Assembly (NCBI RefSeq): GCF_003003055.1 | Contig: NZ_PVTV01000015.1 | Coordinates: 124,001 to 188,000 of the forward strand | Direction of reading: 5' to 3' | Length of the DNA stretch: 64,000 bases | DNA from: Jezberella montanilacus | Lineage (GTDB): Bacteria; Pseudomonadota; Gammaproteobacteria; Burkholderiales; Burkholderiaceae_B | Shown: positions 26,782 through 35,874 of the stretch, piece by piece | How positions within the stretch are numbered: position 1 is the first letter of the stretch | How the letters are laid out: the number at the start of each line of letters is the position of its first letter | Made by a program: the position numbers and the translations under genes | The notes under the pieces: model-generated | Databases searched by the model: none | What the model was told of the DNA's origin: nothing | What the model saw: only the letters and a program-made list of their open reading frames with translations

Positions 26782-27384
26782 ATGCGCATTTTGACAATCT
26801 CAACAGGTAAGGTAGCTAAGATACTTGTCAGTGACGGCGGTCCTGTTCGCACCGTTCACTCTGCAATTAACAAAGCACCTGTCAGCGAGCTGAGTAAACC
26901 GCTCGGTGTATTTGCTGGTCACTTAGGACTCGAGCAAGACGAACAAGCCGACCACAATGTTCACGGTGGTCCCGGGATGGCGGTTTACGCCTACCCCGTC
27001 GAGCACTACCCTTTCTGGGAAAAGTTGCTCGAAACGCAAAATAGCGATCTTCGCGATCTGCCGCACGGATTTTTTGGCGAAAACCTGACGGTTGAAGGTT
27101 TTATTGAAAAGGACGTTTTTGAAGGCGACGTTTGGACGGTTGGTGAAGTTGAGTTCATGGTGGAAAAACTTCGCGAACCTTGCTTTAAATTCGACGCCAA
27201 AATCGGCTTTCCTGCTGGCCCTTCAATGATCTTGTCTGCGCGTAGCGGTTGGTACCTGCGTGTATTGACACCTGGCGTTATTCACGCAGGCGATGCGATT
27301 GAAGTCAGTCCGGGCGAGCGGCTCGTTAGCATCGCAGATCAAAATGCGGTGACAGCACAAAAACGCAGATTATCAACAGACTGA
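26782..27384 (+). CDS. MOSC-domain protein (YiiM-like)
   Basis: A 200-residue MOSC-family protein. The core pattern DEQADHNVHGGPGMAVYAYPVEHYPFW (near 52-78), FFGENLTVEGF, and the cysteine-containing LREPCFKF (near 132-139) follow the YiiM layout, the Cys being the probable sulfur or metal contact. YiiM-like proteins act with a molybdenum cofactor in reduction of N-hydroxylated compounds. The gene is short of the usual YiiM C-terminal helices only slightly. It starts 35 bases after the VWA gene with AGGAG upstream and is the last gene in this direction of the amide cluster; hydroxamates or other N-oxygenated compounds might be its substrate (inference). Confidence 0.82.
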   Translation: MRILTISTGKVAKILVSDGGPVRTVHSAINKAPVSELSKPLGVFAGHLGLEQDEQADHNVHGGPGMAVYAYPVEHYPFWEKLLETQNSDLRDLPHGFFGENLTVEGFIEKDVFEGDVWTVGEVEFMVEKLREPCFKFDAKIGFPAGPSMILSARSGWYLRVLTPGVIHAGDAIEVSPGERLVSIADQNAVTAQKRRLSTD

Positions 27385-27465
27385 ACACCCATCACTTTTA
27401 AAATGAGTGGTTAATGGGTAAAAAAACGAGTAAAACTAGGGGCCGAACCACAAATAAGAAAAAAC

Positions 27466-28440
27466 ATGAGACAAGCTAGTGCTGCAGGGTGGAGATCCGC
27501 GGGTTTATTCTGTGCGCTTTTGCTCGCGACCTGCTGCACTGCAATTGCCCAGACCTTCCCGGTACGACCAATTAGTATTGTGTGTCCATACGGGGCTGGC
27601 AGTGGCAACGATATGATTGCCAGAGAGCTTGCTCAGAAACTGACTGAAATTTTTAAAAGTACGGTCATTGTCGAAAACAAACCTGGTGCAACCGGCAACA
27701 TCGCAACCGATTATGTGGCGCAGTCGAAGCCTGACGGCTACACCCTGTTTTTGAACAGCACCAGCGGCATCATCTATCAGGCCACCAACCCTGGACTGAA
27801 AACAGATATTGCGCGAGATTTGGCGGTGGTGGGCTTCGCAGCAGTGATGCCTTATGTCATCGCCGTGCCACCCAGTTTTGAAGCACACTCGATGAAAGAA
27901 CTGATCGGGCTTGCTCAAGCAAATCCCGGAAAGATCAACTACAACGGGCCGCCTGGCAGTATGTCGGATTATTTAGCCAATACTTTGAAGACATTCGCGT
28001 CGCTTGACATGGTAATGATCCCATATAAAAGCACTTCAGATGCACAAGTCGATGTGCTGGCTAATCGGATTCAAGTCTGGATAACCACAGCAGCCTCTGC
28101 AGTCCCTTTTGCGAAGTCGGGAAAAGTCCGCGCCCTTGCTGTGACAGGTGAAAATCGTCTTGCGCTCATCCCAGACGTACCAACCATCGCGGAGGCAGGC
28201 ATCCCGCAAATGCAAACTGAAGTCACTTTTTATTTAATGGCGCCCAAAGGGGTTTCGCCTGAAATCGTGCAAAAAATCAATGAAGCAGTCAATGACGCCT
28301 TGACTGACCCCGCCTTGATAGATCGGTTGGCGCTGATGACGGTACAGCCTAAAACTGGCACCTCAGACGAAGCGACCAAACATGTCAAACAAGAAATTAC
28401 AAAATGGACCACTGAATTGCAAGGTGTAGTCGGCAAGTAA
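27466..28440 (+). CDS. Bug/TctC-type substrate-binding protein
   Basis: A complete 324-residue periplasmic binding protein. A signal peptide (residues 1-28, LFCALLLATCCTAIAQ) is followed by FPVRPISIVCPYGAGSGNDMIAREL, the standard first-lobe pattern of Bug proteins; later ENKPGATGNIATDYVAQSKPDGYT, MIPYKSTSDAQVDVLANRIQVW and GKVRALAVTG also fit. No tctAB genes are nearby. Ligand unknown. It may feed the following alcohol dehydrogenase, 31 bases downstream. No clear ribosome site was found for the ATG. Confidence 0.92.
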   Translation: MRQASAAGWRSAGLFCALLLATCCTAIAQTFPVRPISIVCPYGAGSGNDMIARELAQKLTEIFKSTVIVENKPGATGNIATDYVAQSKPDGYTLFLNSTSGIIYQATNPGLKTDIARDLAVVGFAAVMPYVIAVPPSFEAHSMKELIGLAQANPGKINYNGPPGSMSDYLANTLKTFASLDMVMIPYKSTSDAQVDVLANRIQVWITTAASAVPFAKSGKVRALAVTGENRLALIPDVPTIAEAGIPQMQTEVTFYLMAPKGVSPEIVQKINEAVNDALTDPALIDRLALMTVQPKTGTSDEATKHVKQEITKWTTELQGVVGK

Positions 28441-28471
28441 AAATAGAAAAATAGAAAATAGGGAGACAAAA

Positions 28472-29524
28472 ATGAAGGGAGTCGTATTCGCAGGCGACAG
28501 GAAAATCGAGTTTATGAATTTTGCGGATCCCAGCCCAGGCCCTGGCGAAGTGGTTCTGGAAATCAAGGCATCAGGGATGTGTGGCAGTGATCTCAAATTT
28601 TATCGGTCGCCAGCCGGCGAGGCGGCGAAGTCCTTAGGCTTAGGTAGTTCGGCGCCAGTCATCAGCGGGCACGAGCCTTGTGGCATCGTGGTTGCCGTGG
28701 GTTCTGGCGTCAATCCTAAACAGGCCTACATTGGCCAACGCGCCATGGTTCATCACTACCGGGGTTGTGGTGCCTGCCCTCACTGCACGACAGGTTGGAT
28801 GCAATTGTGTGACGAAGGGGTTAAAGAGGTCTATGGCGTGACAGGCCACGGCGCGCACGCAAAATATATGAAATGCCCCGCAGCGACAATTGTCGAACTG
28901 CCTGATGAATTATCTTTCTCGACTGGTGCTGCGATTGCCTGTGGCACGGGCACTGCTTGGGGGGCGTTAAAACGACTCGATTTGGCGGGCGATCAAACCA
29001 TCGCCATCTTTGGCCAGGGTCCAGTTGGTTTATCCGCGACCCAACTGGCTAGTGCAATGGGTGCTCGCGTGATTGCTCTGGATATCAGCGACGAGCGTTT
29101 AAAGCGTGCCACCGAGCTTGGTGCTGACGCAGTGATCAATCCTTTACAGACGCCCGACATCGTCGGAGCCATCAAAAGTTTGACTCACGGCTTGGGCGCT
29201 CACGCGACACTTGACGCCTCTTCATCCGCAGAGGCGCGCAAGCAAGCGGTACAAAGCGTTCGCACTTGGGGCAAGGCCTGTTTTGTCGGTGAAGGCGGTA
29301 GCGTCTCTCTGGACGTCAGCCCGGATATGTTGAGAAGGCAGGTGACCGTAATTGGATCTTGGACTTTTTCAACGAAAGGCCAAGCCGAATGTGCTCGCTT
29401 CATTGCGGATCGCAACGTGCAAGTAGACGAGCTATTTACTCACAGATGGTCACTAGACGACGCAGATCAAGCGTACAAATTATTCGATCACCAAACCTCC
29501 GGGAAAGGTGTGTTTTTGATGTAA
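28472..29524 (+). CDS. Zinc-dependent alcohol dehydrogenase, MDR family
   Basis: A 350-residue zinc-type medium-chain dehydrogenase. Catalytic zinc ligands Cys37 (MCGSD) and His67-Glu68 (SGHEPCG) are visible. The structural-zinc lobe has Cys99, Cys102, Cys105 and Cys113. The coenzyme motif GQGPVGLSATQLASAMGARVIALDI starts near 182 and suggests NAD(H), an acidic residue ending the second strand. AGGGAGA precedes the ATG. Similar to threonine/sorbitol-dehydrogenase-like enzymes; the actual polyol or alcohol substrate is unknown. Confidence 0.9.
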   Translation: MKGVVFAGDRKIEFMNFADPSPGPGEVVLEIKASGMCGSDLKFYRSPAGEAAKSLGLGSSAPVISGHEPCGIVVAVGSGVNPKQAYIGQRAMVHHYRGCGACPHCTTGWMQLCDEGVKEVYGVTGHGAHAKYMKCPAATIVELPDELSFSTGAAIACGTGTAWGALKRLDLAGDQTIAIFGQGPVGLSATQLASAMGARVIALDISDERLKRATELGADAVINPLQTPDIVGAIKSLTHGLGAHATLDASSSAEARKQAVQSVRTWGKACFVGEGGSVSLDVSPDMLRRQVTVIGSWTFSTKGQAECARFIADRNVQVDELFTHRWSLDDADQAYKLFDHQTSGKGVFLM

Positions 29525-29555
29525 GTCAACTAAAACACACCCACAGTCAGCAATG

Positions 29556-30707
29556 CTATCGATTTCTATCCAAAAATTCGAGCAGCAACCGGCTGACTGC
29601 CTCGGGCTGTTCTTGCTGCACCCAGTGCCCTGCTCTATCGACTAAGTGGGTGCCTTGATAATTGGTCGTCAACTCGTTCTCGACGTATTGAAGGCCGCCT
29701 GGGGTTTGATAAACACCCCAGTCGCTTCTGCCGCCCATGAACATTGACGGCACGGTGATTTTTACACCTGCAAAGATCTGCAACTCCTGATCCACAGGAC
29801 CAATGCGATAGCCTTGCAGTCCGCCTTGAAAGCCGGTACGTCCATACTCGCCGCTATACACCTGCAGTTCAGCATCAGGCAACCACTCGCACCGAGCAAT
29901 CGCCTCTGATGAAGGCATCTCGGGGCCAACTGACTCCGCCATCCCTTTGTCGAGATCCATCACGTAATAACGGGGCAGCTTCTCCCATTCACTGGCGATC
30001 AGCGAGCTAAGTGGGAACGGCTTGTTCTGCACCCAGTCTGCACTTTTCATGTGATAGTAAGCGCGCAAGAAATTGTGTAGTCCTTGTTTAGCGTGCCACA
30101 TATTGTCGTTGGCAGGGGGCGTTGTGTAATAACGCATGTAGTACTTACGAGGCGGAGTGAGGTGAGTCAAGGCCTCATGGATATCGTCCGCGGCACTGCT
30201 GGCTGGTGCACTGGCGACAGGTTGATTGGCCGTGTTGAACGGGAACGCTCCGGGTGCCCCTCGAAAGGGAGAACTCATCAACACCACAGACTTGAACACG
30301 TCAGGTCTTGTCAGCGCACACCATCCCGCAATGGGTGAACCTTGGTCATGGCCGATCACCGCATCAACAGAGCGATAACCCAATGCGGCCACTAAAGCCA
30401 AATTATCGATGACCTTATTGCGGGTGCCGAAAGGACGTAAATCATCTTCGTGTTTAACATCTGAACCAGAGCTTCGGCCATACCCTCGGGCGTCGGGCGC
30501 AATCACATGGTAGCCAGCGCGAGCCAAAGGCAACATTACCTTACGCCAGCTATACGCCAGTTCGGGAAAACCATGCAACAACAGTACCGCTGGTCGACCA
30601 GGCGTTTCAAAGCCAGCCTCGAGTAGGTGAATGGTGATGTCGTTGACGTTGCGAATCAGTCGTGAACGAATCCCTACGGGTAGTACAGAAGCATCAAGTG
30701 GGGACAT
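29556..30707 (-). CDS. Alpha/beta hydrolase, epoxide-hydrolase-like
   Basis: A 383-residue alpha/beta hydrolase. The oxyanion motif HGFPE is at 45-49, the nucleophile is Asp121 in GHDQGS (an Asp nucleophile is the mark of epoxide hydrolases and haloalkane dehalogenases), and the base is His361 (RAGHWVQQEQPE). The cap region carries tyrosines in KYYMRYYTTPP. Length is greater than the usual 290-330 because of an extended cap. Convergent with the alcohol dehydrogenase. Epoxide hydrolase is preferred over fluoroacetate or haloalkane dehalogenase because of HGFPE and the cap tyrosines. Confidence 0.82.
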   Translation of the reverse strand: MSPLDASVLPVGIRSRLIRNVNDITIHLLEAGFETPGRPAVLLLHGFPELAYSWRKVMLPLARAGYHVIAPDARGYGRSSGSDVKHEDDLRPFGTRNKVIDNLALVAALGYRSVDAVIGHDQGSPIAGWCALTRPDVFKSVVLMSSPFRGAPGAFPFNTANQPVASAPASSAADDIHEALTHLTPPRKYYMRYYTTPPANDNMWHAKQGLHNFLRAYYHMKSADWVQNKPFPLSSLIASEWEKLPRYYVMDLDKGMAESVGPEMPSSEAIARCEWLPDAELQVYSGEYGRTGFQGGLQGYRIGPVDQELQIFAGVKITVPSMFMGGRSDWGVYQTPGGLQYVENELTTNYQGTHLVDRAGHWVQQEQPEAVSRLLLEFLDRNR

Positions 30708-30807
30708 GGCGCCAGCCTAAATATGAATGAAAGGTCTAATTGATTTTTTGTGTATTTACTATACATTAGGGACTAGCACTATAAAAATGCGGACAAGAGA
30801 CAACACC

Positions 30808-32478
30808 ATGCCAAACACAATAGACAGCAAACAACTGCTCATGGGTCAAATGATGACTCAGCCGCTCATGATCTCTAGTTTATTGACCCATGCCAGCAAC
30901 GCCTATGGGTCGACTGAGGTCGTTTCGCAGCGAGTGGAAGGTGACCGACATCGTTACACCTACTCCGATTGTGAGCGTCGCGCTAAAAAAGCTGCACAAA
31001 TGCTGGCCAAACTGGCATTACAGCCTGGTGAACGTGTCGCCACCATCGCTTGGAACGGCTATCGCCATCTCGAGCTGTATTACGCAATTTCTGGTGGAGG
31101 TTTGGTTTGCCACACCATCAACCCACGCTTGTTCGAAGAGCAAATTCATTACATCATCAACCATGCAGAAGATGCAGCGATCTGTTTCGATTTGACTTTT
31201 CTGCCTCTTGTTGAAAAGCTTCAGCCCAGCTGCAGTTCGGTGCGTCACTGGATCTGCCTGATTGACGAAGACAAAATGCCGCAAAGCAGCATTCCAAATC
31301 TGCTCTGCTACGAGACGCTGATTGAAGCCGAAGACGGCGATTACGAATGGCCTAGCTTTGATGAGAATGCTGCTTCAGCCCTTTGCTATACGTCTGGCAC
31401 GACCGGTCGTCCAAAAGGTGCTTTGTACACACACCGTTCGACGGTCTTGCACTCTTATGCCTCAGCGTTACCAGATTCACTCGATGCATCGACACGAGAT
31501 GTCATCATGCCTGTCGTCCCTATGTTTCATGTAAATGCCTGGGGGCTCCCTTACACCTGCCCGATGGTTGGCGCAAAACTTGTTTTTCCGGGTGCGAAAC
31601 TCGACGGTGCCTCGCTGTACGAGTTGATTGAAAGTGAGGGGGTGACTATGTCGGCAGGAGTTCCCACCATCTGGGCGGGCCTCTTGCAGCATTGCAAGGA
31701 TCACAAGCTTGCGTTTACTAAATTCAAACGAACAATTATTGGTGGATCCGCGTGTCCGCCTGCGATGATGCAAACCTTTCAGTCCTTGGGTGTTCAAGTG
31801 ATTCACGCCTGGGGCATGACAGAGCTTTCGCCTTTGGGCACTGTCGCTAAATTGAAAGCCACGGATCTGAATAAGCCCAAAGTAGAACAGGACGCCATTC
31901 TGCAAAAGCAAGGTCGAGTGATCTACGGCATCAGCATGAAGATCGTTAATGGCGAAGGTGACTCACTAGCTCACGACGGTAAAGCTTTTGGCGATCTGTT
32001 GGTCAAAGGCTCCTGGGTAGTAGATCGATATTTCCGTGGCGACGAGTCGCCACTGATAGATGGCTGGTTTCCAACGGGTGATGTTGCAACCATCGATCAA
32101 GATGGCAATATGCAAATAACCGATCGAAGCAAAGACGTGATCAAATCCGGCGGTGAATGGATCTCGTCGATTGACATCGAGAACGTAGCCGCAGCCCACC
32201 CCGATGTGCATCTTGCTGCATGCGTGGCCGTCGATCACCCAAAATGGGATGAACGACCTTTGTTAGTCGTTGTAAAAAAGCCCGACAGCACTCGAACTGA
32301 CGAGGATCTGAAACAAGACCTACTGCAATCTTTCGAAGGTAAGGTTGCGAAATGGTGGATTCCCGACGACGTAGCTTTTATCGAAAAGATGCCGCTTACT
32401 GCGACGGGTAAATTACTTAAACTGGAATTGAGAAATCAGTTTCGCAGCAGAAATATGTTGGCACCACAGCAACGTTAG
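30808..32478 (+). CDS. Acyl-CoA synthetase (AMP-forming, fatty-acid-CoA ligase type)
   Basis: A 556-residue member of the ANL superfamily that activates a carboxylate through an acyl-adenylate to a CoA thioester. The P-loop-like motif [11 protein letters not shown] is at 194-204, [10 protein letters not shown] is the adenine-contact region, [15 protein letters not shown] and [15 protein letters not shown] form the hinge region, and the catalytic Lys is in TATGKLLK near the C-terminus. The ATG at 30808 is chosen (AGAGA upstream, family start); in-frame starts at 30787 and 30727 exist. Overall pattern matches medium/long-chain synthetases. An amidohydrolase gene follows after 50 bases. Confidence 0.9.
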   Translation: MPNTIDSKQLLMGQMMTQPLMISSLLTHASNAYGSTEVVSQRVEGDRHRYTYSDCERRAKKAAQMLAKLALQPGERVATIAWNGYRHLELYYAISGGGLVCHTINPRLFEEQIHYIINHAEDAAICFDLTFLPLVEKLQPSCSSVRHWICLIDEDKMPQSSIPNLLCYETLIEAEDGDYEWPSFDENAASALCYTSGTTGRPKGALYTHRSTVLHSYASALPDSLDASTRDVIMPVVPMFHVNAWGLPYTCPMVGAKLVFPGAKLDGASLYELIESEGVTMSAGVPTIWAGLLQHCKDHKLAFTKFKRTIIGGSACPPAMMQTFQSLGVQVIHAWGMTELSPLGTVAKLKATDLNKPKVEQDAILQKQGRVIYGISMKIVNGEGDSLAHDGKAFGDLLVKGSWVVDRYFRGDESPLIDGWFPTGDVATIDQDGNMQITDRSKDVIKSGGEWISSIDIENVAAAHPDVHLAACVAVDHPKWDERPLLVVVKKPDSTRTDEDLKQDLLQSFEGKVAKWWIPDDVAFIEKMPLTATGKLLKLELRNQFRSRNMLAPQQR

Positions 32479-32528
32479 GCTTAACTCACTCAACTCAAGC
32501 ACCGAATAAACAGGAGGAGCAATAAAAA

Positions 32529-33362
32529 ATGATCATTGACGCGCAAGTTCATGCTTACGAGAAAGACCACCCAGGCCGCCCCTGGGCAGCTGTACTGGTT
32601 GGGCCCAGCGAAGTCACCGGTGCTCAGATGTGCGCCGCGATGGATAGTGTTGGCGTTGATGCCGCGATCCTGGTTTCAGTCTTCACCATGTATCGCTGGG
32701 ACGATAGTTACGCACGTGAAGTCTACGCGGCCTACCCCAAGCGGTTTCGTTTAATCAAGCCAGTCAACCCAAATGATCCCAAGGTGACGGACACGATTGC
32801 AGCTTGGGCAAAAACGCCTGGCGCGATCGCAATTCGAATCATGATGAATGACGAGATCTCTAGTGACCCTGCCGACCCGGCCGTCAATCAGGTGCTGGCA
32901 ACAGCGGCTAAACACAATCTGCCGGTCAACTTGTTTTGCTGGGGACGAATTGAGCAAGTCAAACAGCTTGCCCTGCGTAATCCCGATACCCAGATAGTCG
33001 TCGATCACGTTGGTTTGCAACAACCTTACGAGCCACCTTTACTCGACGACCCTTTTAAAAATTTACCGGCTGTCTTAGCCTTAGCGGCCTGCCCGAATGT
33101 CGCGATCAAGATCAGTGGTGCTGGCACGCTCTCAAAACTGCCCTATCCTTACCCTGACATTTGGGATCCGATCAAACGCATTTTGGATGCATACTCGCTT
33201 GATCGGTGCATGTGGGGCACTGACTGGACTCGCACCAGCAAGATACTCACTTACAAGCAAGGGGTTGACGCATTTACGCTGAACGATCGACTGAGCGACT
33301 CAGATCGCAAGAAACTGATGGGTGAAAGTCTGCTGAAAGTCTATCGTTGCGATTTCAACTAA
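32529..33362 (+). CDS. Amidohydrolase-2 family TIM-barrel hydrolase
   Basis: A 277-residue metal-dependent hydrolase or decarboxylase of the amidohydrolase_2 family. It opens with IIDAQVHAYE, the Asp-x-x-x-His variant of the first metal motif, continues with VDAAILVSV, a VDHVGLQQ strand (His on beta strand near 159) and ends with CMWGTDWTR, whose Asp is the final barrel-strand metal ligand. AGGAGG precedes the ATG. Family members hydrolyse lactones such as 2-pyrone-4,6-dicarboxylate or decarboxylate aromatic acids; which applies is unclear. Likely co-transcribed with the CoA ligase. Confidence 0.85.
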   Translation: MIIDAQVHAYEKDHPGRPWAAVLVGPSEVTGAQMCAAMDSVGVDAAILVSVFTMYRWDDSYAREVYAAYPKRFRLIKPVNPNDPKVTDTIAAWAKTPGAIAIRIMMNDEISSDPADPAVNQVLATAAKHNLPVNLFCWGRIEQVKQLALRNPDTQIVVDHVGLQQPYEPPLLDDPFKNLPAVLALAACPNVAIKISGAGTLSKLPYPYPDIWDPIKRILDAYSLDRCMWGTDWTRTSKILTYKQGVDAFTLNDRLSDSDRKKLMGESLLKVYRCDFN

Positions 33363-33378
33363 CCCGATCTAAGGTTAG
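33359..33378. terminator. Small hairpin between convergent genes
   Basis: CTAACC and GGTTAG form a six-pair stem around an eight-base loop, starting at the amidohydrolase stop codon and placed before the end of the convergent gene. There is no clear T-run, so termination is only suggested. Confidence 0.35.
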
Positions 33379-33393
33379 TCATTTGCAACGCGA

Positions 33394-34050
33394 TTAAAAC
33401 GGCGACTGACTATCTGTTGCAATACCCAGGCGAATTGCCCGGTTGCCGTTCAGCCAGACCATATTTTCGGTCGGATTACCTTCATCTGTTTTAACGATCC
33501 AGGCAACCGCTGCGGCGGGCAACATCTCTTTTAAGTAAGGGATGATATTCTGCTCGTAAAACATGTCTTTGCTATCTCTTGCCCCATTCGCATTGGGCAA
33601 GTGATACCCGAGCCCTCGTCTCGAGCTGACATTTTTACCTGTCATTATGTTGTCAGCTCTTGAATAAACTCGTTTTAATCCGCCTGCGAAAACTCGATTG
33701 CACCCACTAGAGCAAACATCTTGTTTACCGTCAGTCCAGGTTGTTAATTTATTGGCTCGCAAATAGCGCCCCATTTTAATAGCGTCTAATCCCAAACCAC
33801 CCATGTTGTTCAGTCGAAGGACTTTGTAAGGCTGTCCCTTGCCCTGCATAAATTGAATAAATTTATCGCTATCCCCTTCGCAGATTCCACCGGTCATATA
33901 GACGTATGAATCCTTGATCGCGAGTTTCATTGGCACTGTGCAAGCCGTGTCAGCCAAAACGGCTGTGTGACCGAGACTCAAGAGGAATGTATAGGCTAGC
34001 AAACGAGCCGCCACGAAAACGCGACGACTGGTCTTAACAAAAGTGAACAT
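33394..34050 (-). CDS. Secreted ClpP/crotonase-like periplasmic protein (COG3904-like), function unknown
   Basis: A 218-residue protein with an N-terminal signal (LLAYTFLLSLGHTAVLADT, cleavage near residue 33). The mature part shows a pattern seen in predicted periplasmic proteins related to the ClpP/SppA fold: VLRLNNMGGLGLDAIKMGRYLR (a GG oxyanion turn followed by a helix), then DVCSSGCNRVFAGGLKRVY, where the Ser-Gly-Cys would stand at the nucleophile position. Four cysteines may form disulfides. It is divergent from a TRAP operon but has no evident functional link to it. A function is not assigned. Confidence 0.75.
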   Translation of the reverse strand: MFTFVKTSRRVFVAARLLAYTFLLSLGHTAVLADTACTVPMKLAIKDSYVYMTGGICEGDSDKFIQFMQGKGQPYKVLRLNNMGGLGLDAIKMGRYLRANKLTTWTDGKQDVCSSGCNRVFAGGLKRVYSRADNIMTGKNVSSRRGLGYHLPNANGARDSKDMFYEQNIIPYLKEMLPAAAVAWIVKTDEGNPTENMVWLNGNRAIRLGIATDSQSPF

Positions 34051-34270
34051 AAGCTAAATCTCAAACCCGCCAGACGCGATGGCTCTGAACGCCGGAACTA
34101 TAGCACCTCATCCTTCCCAACAAAATTACCTCCTCCCTCTAAGGGTTTTCCTTGAGAAACGCCGTTGCCTTAAGCTTGCCTAAAAGCGATACTTGCACAT
34201 TGAAATTAGGCAGCCAGGCTTTGACTGTCTGTTCTACACCTGAGTTGGAAACACGCTCGAAGGATCCTAA

Positions 34271-35305
34271 ATGAATACGACAACGACTCGCCGTAAATTT
34301 ATTTTAAGCACGGCCGCCCTTGCAACCACTTCTTTCATGAGTAGCTCAACGCGCGCCGCTGATGAGCCCTTGCTGATCCGTTGCTCGCTCGACACGGCTC
34401 CTTCACACGGAAGAAACAAGGCTTTCCAGGACTATTTGGCTAAGCTTGAAGCGCAATCAGGTGGCCGTATCAAGACAAAGCTTTATGAAAGCGGTCAACT
34501 TTTCAAAGATTTAGAAGTCGCCAAAGCCATGTTGCAAAATCAGGTCGAAATGGCCTGTCCTGGTAGTTGGGTGATAACGGGCATCGTGCCCGACGCTGAT
34601 GCCTTCCAGCTGCCAGTCTTATATGGCCGCACGGCTGATGAAGTGCACAAAATATTTGATAACGAAGCTGGCAAACTGATTAACGCAAAGATCGCTGAAA
34701 AGTTACGTGGCCAAGTGCTAGGCCCCTGGATAGATTTGGGTTACGAGAACTGGTACAGCACGAAGACGCCACTGACGAGTCTTGATTCAGTCAAGGGACT
34801 AAAGGTTCGTAATTCAGGTGGTCCAGGCCAAGCCTGGCGCGCCAAATTTGTAGGCGCGATACCGAACACCACGGCTTGGCCTAGTGTCCCGCTTTCGCTG
34901 TCTCAAGGTGTGTTTGATACCTTGGTCAGCACCAATGAAAGCTTGGTCACCGCTCAATTATGGGATGCCGGCGTGAAATACGCCTACGAAGACCATCAGT
35001 TCTTTGCTATGTATATCCCCATGATCAGCACGACTTTCTGGTCTAAGCTGACACCGGATCTTCAAAAACTAGTCACTGGTATCTGGGCAGAAAATATTCC
35101 TACCTACCGCGCACACATGGCCGAAGCCCAGACAAAAGCAAGGACGACGCTCGAAGCTCACAACATCAAATTTGTCGATCCGAGCGCTGAGCAGCTGGCT
35201 GCTGATCGCAAACGTATGATGCCAGAGCAAGAGTCCCTCGCGAAAGAGCTCAAGCTATCGCCTGATGTCGTCAAACTCATTAACGCAGGTTTTCCAAGTG
35301 CTTAA
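34271..35305 (+). CDS. dctP: TRAP transporter solute-binding protein, DctP family
   Basis: A 344-residue periplasmic binding protein. The leader has a textbook twin-arginine motif (TRRKFILST, Arg7-Arg8) and a cleavage region near TRAADEP. The conserved DctP block LDSVKGLKVRNSGGPGQAWRAKFVGA (near 177) includes the ligand-contact Arg. AAGGA lies before the ATG. First gene of the second TRAP operon in the window. The dctQ and dctM genes follow without other genes between. Ligand unknown. Confidence 0.92.
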   Translation: MNTTTTRRKFILSTAALATTSFMSSSTRAADEPLLIRCSLDTAPSHGRNKAFQDYLAKLEAQSGGRIKTKLYESGQLFKDLEVAKAMLQNQVEMACPGSWVITGIVPDADAFQLPVLYGRTADEVHKIFDNEAGKLINAKIAEKLRGQVLGPWIDLGYENWYSTKTPLTSLDSVKGLKVRNSGGPGQAWRAKFVGAIPNTTAWPSVPLSLSQGVFDTLVSTNESLVTAQLWDAGVKYAYEDHQFFAMYIPMISTTFWSKLTPDLQKLVTGIWAENIPTYRAHMAEAQTKARTTLEAHNIKFVDPSAEQLAADRKRMMPEQESLAKELKLSPDVVKLINAGFPSA

Positions 35306-35327
35306 TCGTTCGAAGCTTCAATCGTTT

Positions 35328-35864
35328 ATGAAATTTTGGGATTCCATTGAGCAAAAGCTCGTTGGATTCCTTGGAATCTTTGCACTCGCTGTTGCACTTT
35401 GGCAAGTGATTGGGCGCTATGCAACGCCCGACCATGCTATCAGCTTCGCTGAGGAAATTATCGTTTATCTGATGATCTGGGCAGTCATGATTGTGTCGAG
35501 TCAGCTGGTCAAACGAGATGGCCATGTACGCCCTGATTTGGTGCTACGAATACTGCCTATTCAAGTAGCGCGATGGGTAGAGGTCTTCAATTGTTTGGTT
35601 GCCATCATTTTTTGCGGGGGTATGGTGTGGTACGGCAGCAGCATCGTGGAAACTGCCATCATGATCGATGAGGTTAGCTCTAGCGATTTGCAGTTTCCCA
35701 TGTGGATCTATTATCTAGCGCTGCCTGTCGGCACTGGCTTGATGACCGTTCGCTATATTGCAAAACTTATTGACTACATCGCGTTCTACGACGCTGGAAC
35801 CATGAAGCCCGGACACGTTCTGCACGATAACGTCGACGGTCTTGAAACACCCAAACTGAATTAA
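35328..35864 (+). CDS. dctQ: TRAP transporter small permease, DctQ family
   Basis: A 178-residue four-segment membrane protein. The conserved region SFAEEIIVYLMIWAVMIVSSQLVKRDGHVRPDL is typical of DctQ. The open frame extends upstream to 35265, overlapping dctP by 41 bases, but the ATG at 35328 gives the usual N-terminus (MKFWDSIEQKLVGF) and is preferred; its ribosome site is weak, so coupling to dctP translation is likely. Confidence 0.88.
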   Translation: MKFWDSIEQKLVGFLGIFALAVALWQVIGRYATPDHAISFAEEIIVYLMIWAVMIVSSQLVKRDGHVRPDLVLRILPIQVARWVEVFNCLVAIIFCGGMVWYGSSIVETAIMIDEVSSSDLQFPMWIYYLALPVGTGLMTVRYIAKLIDYIAFYDAGTMKPGHVLHDNVDGLETPKLN

Positions 35865-35874
35865 TCGACACATC

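Noticed and set aside
27387-27420. Hairpin ACCCAT...ATGGGT followed by a run of A, considered as a terminator after the MOSC gene
   Set aside because: The run is A and not T on the transcribed strand direction of the neighbouring genes, and the stem has a bulge, so it does not fit a rho-independent terminator.
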